Shown here piece after piece: positions 60,268 to 64,000 of a stretch of DNA of 64,000 nt. Position numbers and translations under genes: made by a program. The stretch covers positions 62,001 through 126,000 of the forward strand of contig NZ_KZ679055.1 of NCBI RefSeq assembly GCF_003024195.1. Reading direction: 5' to 3'. The notes beneath the pieces were generated by a model. That model ran no database searches, was not told the DNA's origin, and was given only the letters and a program-made list of their open reading frames with translations. This stretch comes from Streptomyces dioscori. Its GTDB lineage: Bacteria; Actinomycetota; Actinomycetes; Streptomycetales; Streptomycetaceae. Numbering within the stretch: position 1 is the stretch's first letter; every line of letters begins with the position of its first letter.

Positions 60268-60311
60268 CAGGGGCGCGGGGAACTGCGCGGCCGGCCCCCA
60301 CCGGCCCGCGG
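60268..60311. repeat. Dispersed-repeat copy, long form
   Basis: CAGGGGCGCGGGGAACTGCG then CGGCCGGCCCCCACCGGCCC: the full-length form of the element with a GGCCGG..CCGGCC hairpin in its 3' half. It lies after the ArsR gene. Confidence 0.85.
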
Positions 60312-60399
60312 ACATCCAACGACGCCACCCCGCATCCCGCAAAGCGCCCCGTCCGAAACCCGCGAGCCCTTTCCCCCCACCCCACCTAACCTCTGGACC

Positions 60400-61377
60400 G
60401 TGATGACATCCCCCGCCGGCCGCAGGCCAGACCCCCTCGCCACCACAGCGGCCGGCGCAACCGTGCTGCTGTGGGCCTCCGCCTTCGTCTCCATCCGCAG
60501 CGCCGGCGAGGCCTACTCCCCCGGCGCGCTTGCGCTGGGCCGGCTGCTCGCCGGAGCGCTGGTCCTCGGAGCGATCTGCCTGGTACGCCGGGAAGGACTC
60601 CCCGCACGGGCCGCGTGGCCCGGGATCGTGGTGTCCGGGCTGCTCTGGTTCGGCCTGTACATGGTGGTCCTCAACTGGGGCGAGCAGAAGGTCGACGCGG
60701 GCACCGCCGCCCTCGTCGTGAACATCGGACCGCTGATCATGGCCCTGCTCGCCGGCTGGCTGCTCAAGGAGGGCCTGCCGTCGCGGCTGCTCGCCGGGAT
60801 GGCCGTCTCGTTCGTCGGCGCGGCGGTCGTCGGACTGTCCATGTCGGGCGAGGGCGGCGCGTCCGTGCTCGGCGTACTGCTCTGTCTGCTCGCCGCGGTC
60901 GCGTACGCGGGCGGTGTGGTCGCCCAGAAACCGGCCCTGCGGCACGGTTCCGCGCTCCAGGTGACGACGTACGGGTGTGTGATCGGCGCGGTGGCCTGTC
61001 TGCCGTTCGCCGGGCAGCTGGTCTCCGACGCCCGGGACGCCCCGGTGTCCGCGACCCTCAACATGCTGTATCTGGGCGTCTTCCCGACCGCGCTCGCCTT
61101 CACCACGTGGGCGTTCGCATTGGCGCGTACGACGGCGGGGCGGATGGGCGCCACGACGTACGCGGTGCCCGCGCTGGTGGTGCTGATGTCCTGGGTGGCG
61201 CTCGACGAGGTGCCGGGCTGGATCACGCTCGTCGGGGGCCTCGTGTGTCTGGCGGGGGTGGCGGTGTCGCGGTCCGGGCCCCGGCCCGGGGCGACCGCGA
61301 CGACCGCTCCCGGCACGGAAGCTGCCGCCACGGCTGTCGCCGCCGCTCCCGAGCCACGGTCCGACAAGGCCCAGTAA
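60400..61377 (+). CDS. EamA/DMT-family transporter
   Basis: 325 residues from a GTG (an ATG follows directly). Ten hydrophobic segments in two EamA repeats: ATVLLWASAFVSIRSAGEAY, GTAALVVNIGPLIMALLAGW, AGGVVAQKPALRHGSALQVT, LGVFPTALAFTTWAFALART. Probably exports amino acids or other metabolites. The C-terminal 40 residues are Ala/Thr/Pro-rich and cytoplasmic. Its stop codon lies in a 10-bp tandem repeat. Confidence 0.9.
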   Translation: MMTSPAGRRPDPLATTAAGATVLLWASAFVSIRSAGEAYSPGALALGRLLAGALVLGAICLVRREGLPARAAWPGIVVSGLLWFGLYMVVLNWGEQKVDAGTAALVVNIGPLIMALLAGWLLKEGLPSRLLAGMAVSFVGAAVVGLSMSGEGGASVLGVLLCLLAAVAYAGGVVAQKPALRHGSALQVTTYGCVIGAVACLPFAGQLVSDARDAPVSATLNMLYLGVFPTALAFTTWAFALARTTAGRMGATTYAVPALVVLMSWVALDEVPGWITLVGGLVCLAGVAVSRSGPRPGATATTAPGTEAAATAVAAAPEPRSDKAQ

Positions 61378-61400
61378 GTACCAGTAAGTACCAATAAGCA
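61371..61400. repeat. Three-copy CCAGTAAGTA repeat at the EamA stop codon
   Basis: CCAGTAAGTA CCAGTAAGTA CCAATAAGCA. Each unit contains an in-frame or shifted TAA, so the repeat stacks stop codons behind the transporter gene. Confidence 0.85.
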
Positions 61401-61421
61401 AGTGGCCGAGTCTCCGTCTCC

Positions 61422-62504
61422 CTAGAACATCACCAGCGCCCGTCCGCCCTTGCCCGCCAGCATGTTCTCGAACGCCGACGGGATGCCGTCCAGGGCGATC
61501 CGTTCCGTGACGAGGGCGCTCAGGTCCAGTCGTCCCGCCCGCACGTGTTCGGCGAGGATCGGCAGGTCGCGGGCGGGGTCGGAGTTCCCGTACACGCAGC
61601 CGGCGAGGGTGCGGCCCCAGTGGAAGATCTCCAGGGCGTTGAAGGTGACCTGCTGGTCCTTGCCGCCGATGCCGACGACCGTCGTACGTCCGCCGCGTCG
61701 GGTGGACTCCCACGCGGTACGGATCGTGACGGCGCGGCCCGCGCACTCCACGGCCACGTCCACGCCCTGCTTGCCGGTGAGCCCCCGGATCTCGCGGGCG
61801 GTGGTGTCCGAGGCGATCACGTACTCGGTGGCTCCGGCCGCGCGGGCCAGGGACTCCTTCTCCGACGACACGTCCACCGCCACGACGGTGGAGGCACCGG
61901 CGATGCGTGCGGCCTGGATCGCCGCGAGTCCCACGCCGCCGACGCCGAAGACCGCGACCGTCTCACCGGGGCGGACCTGGGCGGAGTAGTGCACCGCTCC
62001 GTAGCCGGTGAGGACGGCGCAGCCGAGCAGGGCCGCGTCCGCCAGGGGGATACCGGCCGGCGCCGGGAGTACGCAGTCGGCGGCCACCACCGTCTCCTCG
62101 GCGAACGCGGCGACGTTCAGGCCGGGGTGGAGATCCGTACCGTCGGAGGAACGGTGGGCGTAGACGTTCGCGGCCCCGGCCAGCGCGTTGGCGCACAGCC
62201 ACACCTCACCCAGCGTGCAGGCGTGGCAACTCCCGCAGGAGGGGGCCCAGTTGAGGACCACCTCGTCGCCAGGTGCGACGTGGCCGACCCCGGGGCCGAC
62301 GGAGACGACGGTCCCCGCCCCCTCGTGGCCGAGCACGGCGGGTACGGGCAGCCGCATGGTGCCGTTGGTCAGTGAGAGGTCGGAGTGGCAGACCCCGGCG
62401 GCGGCGAGACGGATCCGTACCTGCCCCGGGCCGGGCTCGGGCAGGTCGATCTCAGTGATCTCCAGCGGGGCCCCGACGGCGGGCAGCACAGCGGCGCGGG
62501 TCAT
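61422..62504 (-). CDS. Zinc-dependent alcohol dehydrogenase (class III-like / mycothiol- or NAD-dependent)
   Basis: 360 residues. Catalytic zinc Cys in AGVCHSDLSLTNG and GHEGAGTVVSVG, structural zinc cysteines in CGSCHACTLGEVWLC, cofactor motif VAVFGVGGVGLAAIQAARIA. The closest type is the alcohol dehydrogenases of the benzyl alcohol/aryl-alcohol or formaldehyde-dehydrogenase-like group in actinobacteria. The aldehyde dehydrogenase gene 61 nt upstream in the same direction suggests sequential oxidation of an alcohol to its acid. Confidence 0.92.
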   Translation of the reverse strand: MTRAAVLPAVGAPLEITEIDLPEPGPGQVRIRLAAAGVCHSDLSLTNGTMRLPVPAVLGHEGAGTVVSVGPGVGHVAPGDEVVLNWAPSCGSCHACTLGEVWLCANALAGAANVYAHRSSDGTDLHPGLNVAAFAEETVVAADCVLPAPAGIPLADAALLGCAVLTGYGAVHYSAQVRPGETVAVFGVGGVGLAAIQAARIAGASTVVAVDVSSEKESLARAAGATEYVIASDTTAREIRGLTGKQGVDVAVECAGRAVTIRTAWESTRRGGRTTVVGIGGKDQQVTFNALEIFHWGRTLAGCVYGNSDPARDLPILAEHVRAGRLDLSALVTERIALDGIPSAFENMLAGKGGRALVMF

Positions 62505-62565
62505 GAGTACAACGCTCCTAGGACTCTGATCTCTCGAATCTCTGGATCCCTGAATCTCTGAATCT

Positions 62566-63954
62566 TCAGAACTGGAGGGACTTGGTCTGGAGGTACTCGG
62601 ACAGTCCGTGCGAGCCGAGTTCGCGGCCGACGCCCGACTGCTTGTAACCGCCGAAGGGCGCCTGGGGGTTGAAGCGTCCGCCGTTGATGTCGACCTGCCC
62701 GGTGTCCAGGCGTCGCGCGAAGGCCACGGCCTCCGACTCCTCCCCCGCCCAGACAGCGCCCGCGAGCCCGTACACCGTGCCGTTGGCGATGCGGAGCGCG
62801 TCCGCCTCGTCCTCGTACCGGATGATCGACAGGACCGGGCCGAAGATCTCCTCCTGCGCGATCGCCATCTCGGGGGTGACGTCCGCGAAGACGGTCGGGC
62901 GGACGAAGTAGCCCTGCTCCTGAGGGGATTCGGGGCCGCCCGCGACCAGTCGGGCGCCGTCGCCGATGCCCTTCTCGATGTAACCCACCACGCGGTCGCG
63001 CTGCTTGGCGTTGACGACCGGGCCGATGCGCTCACCGTACTTCGCGGCGGCGTCGGCAGCCAGGGTCACGGCCTCGTCGTACTGGGAGTCGTGGACCAGC
63101 ATGCGGGTCCAGGCACTGCACGTCTGGCCGGAGTTGGACATCACGTTGGCGACACCGACGTTGACCGCCTTGGCGAGGTCCGCGCTCGGCAGGATGACGT
63201 TGGCGGACTTGCCGCCCAGTTCGAGGGCGACGCGCTTGACGGCCGCGCCCGCCGTCGCGCCGATCTGCCGGCCGACGGCCGTGGAGCCCGTGAAGGAGAC
63301 CAGGTCCACGCCCTCGTGCTCGGCGAGCGCCTGGCCGGCGACCGGGCCCAGGCCGGTGACGAGGTTGAAGACACCGGCCGGGACGCCCGCCTCGTGGACC
63401 GCCTCCGCGAAGAGCTGAGCCGTCAGCGGGGTGTCCTCGGCGGGCTTGAGCACGACCGTGCAGCCGGCCGCGAGGGCGGGGGCGACCTTGGCGACGATCT
63501 GGTGCAGGGGGTAGTTCCAGGGCGTGATGGCGCCTACGACGCCTACGGGTTCGAGGTAGACGGTGGAGTTTCCGACCTTCTCCTCGAAGGGGTGGGAGGC
63601 GGCGAGGTCGGCGTACGAGCCTGCTACCGCGATGGGGGCGCCGACGTGCACGGCCTGGGAGAACTTCAGCGGTGAGCCGAGTTCGGCGGTGACCGTCTCG
63701 GCGATCTCGTCCTTGCGGGCGACGAGGACGTCCCTGAGGGCGCCGATGCGGGCGGCCCGCTCGGCGGGCGGGGTGGCGGCCCAGGCCGGGAAGGCTTTGC
63801 GGGCGGCGCGGACGGCTGCGTCCACGTCCTCGATCGTGCCGGCCGGGACGTGGGCGATGAGCTGCTCGTCGACCGGGTTCACGACGGCGATCGTGTCCGG
63901 GGCCGCTGCGGGGCGCCAGGCGCCGTCGATGTACATGCCGTCGTGTGCCTTCAT
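62566..63954 (-). CDS. NAD-dependent aldehyde dehydrogenase
   Basis: 462 residues from the ATG of MKAHDGMYIDG (63954). All family motifs are present: GVVGAITPWNYPLHQIVAKV, VSFTGSTAVGRQIGATAGAA, general base Glu in VALELGGKS (about 245) and catalytic Cys in NSGQTCSAWTR (about 279), and EEIFGPVLSI. It oxidises an aldehyde to the carboxylate. With the downstream zinc alcohol dehydrogenase it makes a two-step alcohol-to-acid pathway; substrate not evident. Confidence 0.94.
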   Translation of the reverse strand: MKAHDGMYIDGAWRPAAAPDTIAVVNPVDEQLIAHVPAGTIEDVDAAVRAARKAFPAWAATPPAERAARIGALRDVLVARKDEIAETVTAELGSPLKFSQAVHVGAPIAVAGSYADLAASHPFEEKVGNSTVYLEPVGVVGAITPWNYPLHQIVAKVAPALAAGCTVVLKPAEDTPLTAQLFAEAVHEAGVPAGVFNLVTGLGPVAGQALAEHEGVDLVSFTGSTAVGRQIGATAGAAVKRVALELGGKSANVILPSADLAKAVNVGVANVMSNSGQTCSAWTRMLVHDSQYDEAVTLAADAAAKYGERIGPVVNAKQRDRVVGYIEKGIGDGARLVAGGPESPQEQGYFVRPTVFADVTPEMAIAQEEIFGPVLSIIRYEDEADALRIANGTVYGLAGAVWAGEESEAVAFARRLDTGQVDINGGRFNPQAPFGGYKQSGVGRELGSHGLSEYLQTKSLQF

Positions 63955-64000
63955 GGGGTCCTCCCGCGGGTGAGGGTGTCGTCGTCCACGGCCCAACCTA

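Overview
The window is about 72% G+C with strongly GC3-biased codons, GTG/TTG starts, Tat signal peptides and the regulator families typical of a filamentous actinomycete. It is almost certainly a Streptomyces chromosome fragment. No rRNA, tRNA, transposase, integrase or CRISPR array was seen.

Region 1 (1-24579, minus strand) is one long, tightly packed operon for a phage-tail-like contractile injection system (CIS/eCIS). In transcription order it holds: sheath, inner tube, a short gene-less gap, a gp26-like chaperone, a disordered protein, a Pvc16/DUF4255 tail-terminator-type protein with a histone H1-like tail, an AAA+ ATPase, a small eCIS-associated protein, a 2282-residue DUF4157 protein, a candidate immunity protein, a CIS tube adaptor, a LysM-like protein, a gp27-like hub, a gp5-like spike, a PAAR-like tip, a gp25 wedge, a baseplate J protein and a second large baseplate protein that runs off the window edge. 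Most junctions are stop/start overlaps. The 2282-residue protein sits in the tape-measure slot. It combines an HELLH DUF4157 head, a long charged and hydrophobic helical middle, and a C-terminal domain resembling a beta-beta-alpha nuclease toxin. That tail and the next gene are visibly less GC-rich than the rest. This toxin/immunity module is the most unusual feature of the window.

Region 2 (24580-31463): a divergent gap, a possible 17-codon leader, a YchJ-family gene, then a gluconate/idonate catabolic cluster (FadR/GntR regulator, gluconokinase, GntP permease, gluconate 5-dehydrogenase-type SDR, L-idonate 5-dehydrogenase-type enzyme), then a Tat-exported class A beta-lactamase.

Region 3 (31480-40230): a molybdopterin oxidoreductase plus cytochrome b pair, an amino-acid permease, a helical protein of unknown role, a KsdD-like flavoprotein, a DMT-family membrane protein, a NUDIX hydrolase and two overlapping DUF202 membrane proteins.

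Region 4 (40454-46155): two divergent arms (kinase-like phosphotransferase plus acyl-CoA dehydrogenase; SDR plus acyl-CoA ligase) flank a TetR gene. Both arms are preceded by the same palindromic operator. The gene set resembles 4-hydroxy-acid/levulinate catabolism modules.

Region 5 (46385-63954): a NamZ-type exo-muramidase, an alpha/beta hydrolase, a penicillin-acylase-family enzyme, a DUF849 enzyme, an apparently gutted RNA ligase, SoxR, a MaoC hydratase, two TetR repressors with visible operators, a second acyl-CoA dehydrogenase, an ArsR-type regulator with an EamA exporter, a zinc alcohol dehydrogenase and an aldehyde dehydrogenase.

Running through the non-CIS part is a dispersed repeat with the core GGGGCGCGGGGAACTGCGC, placed almost always just downstream of genes. 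It includes a perfect 50-bp palindrome and a 59-bp tandem array.
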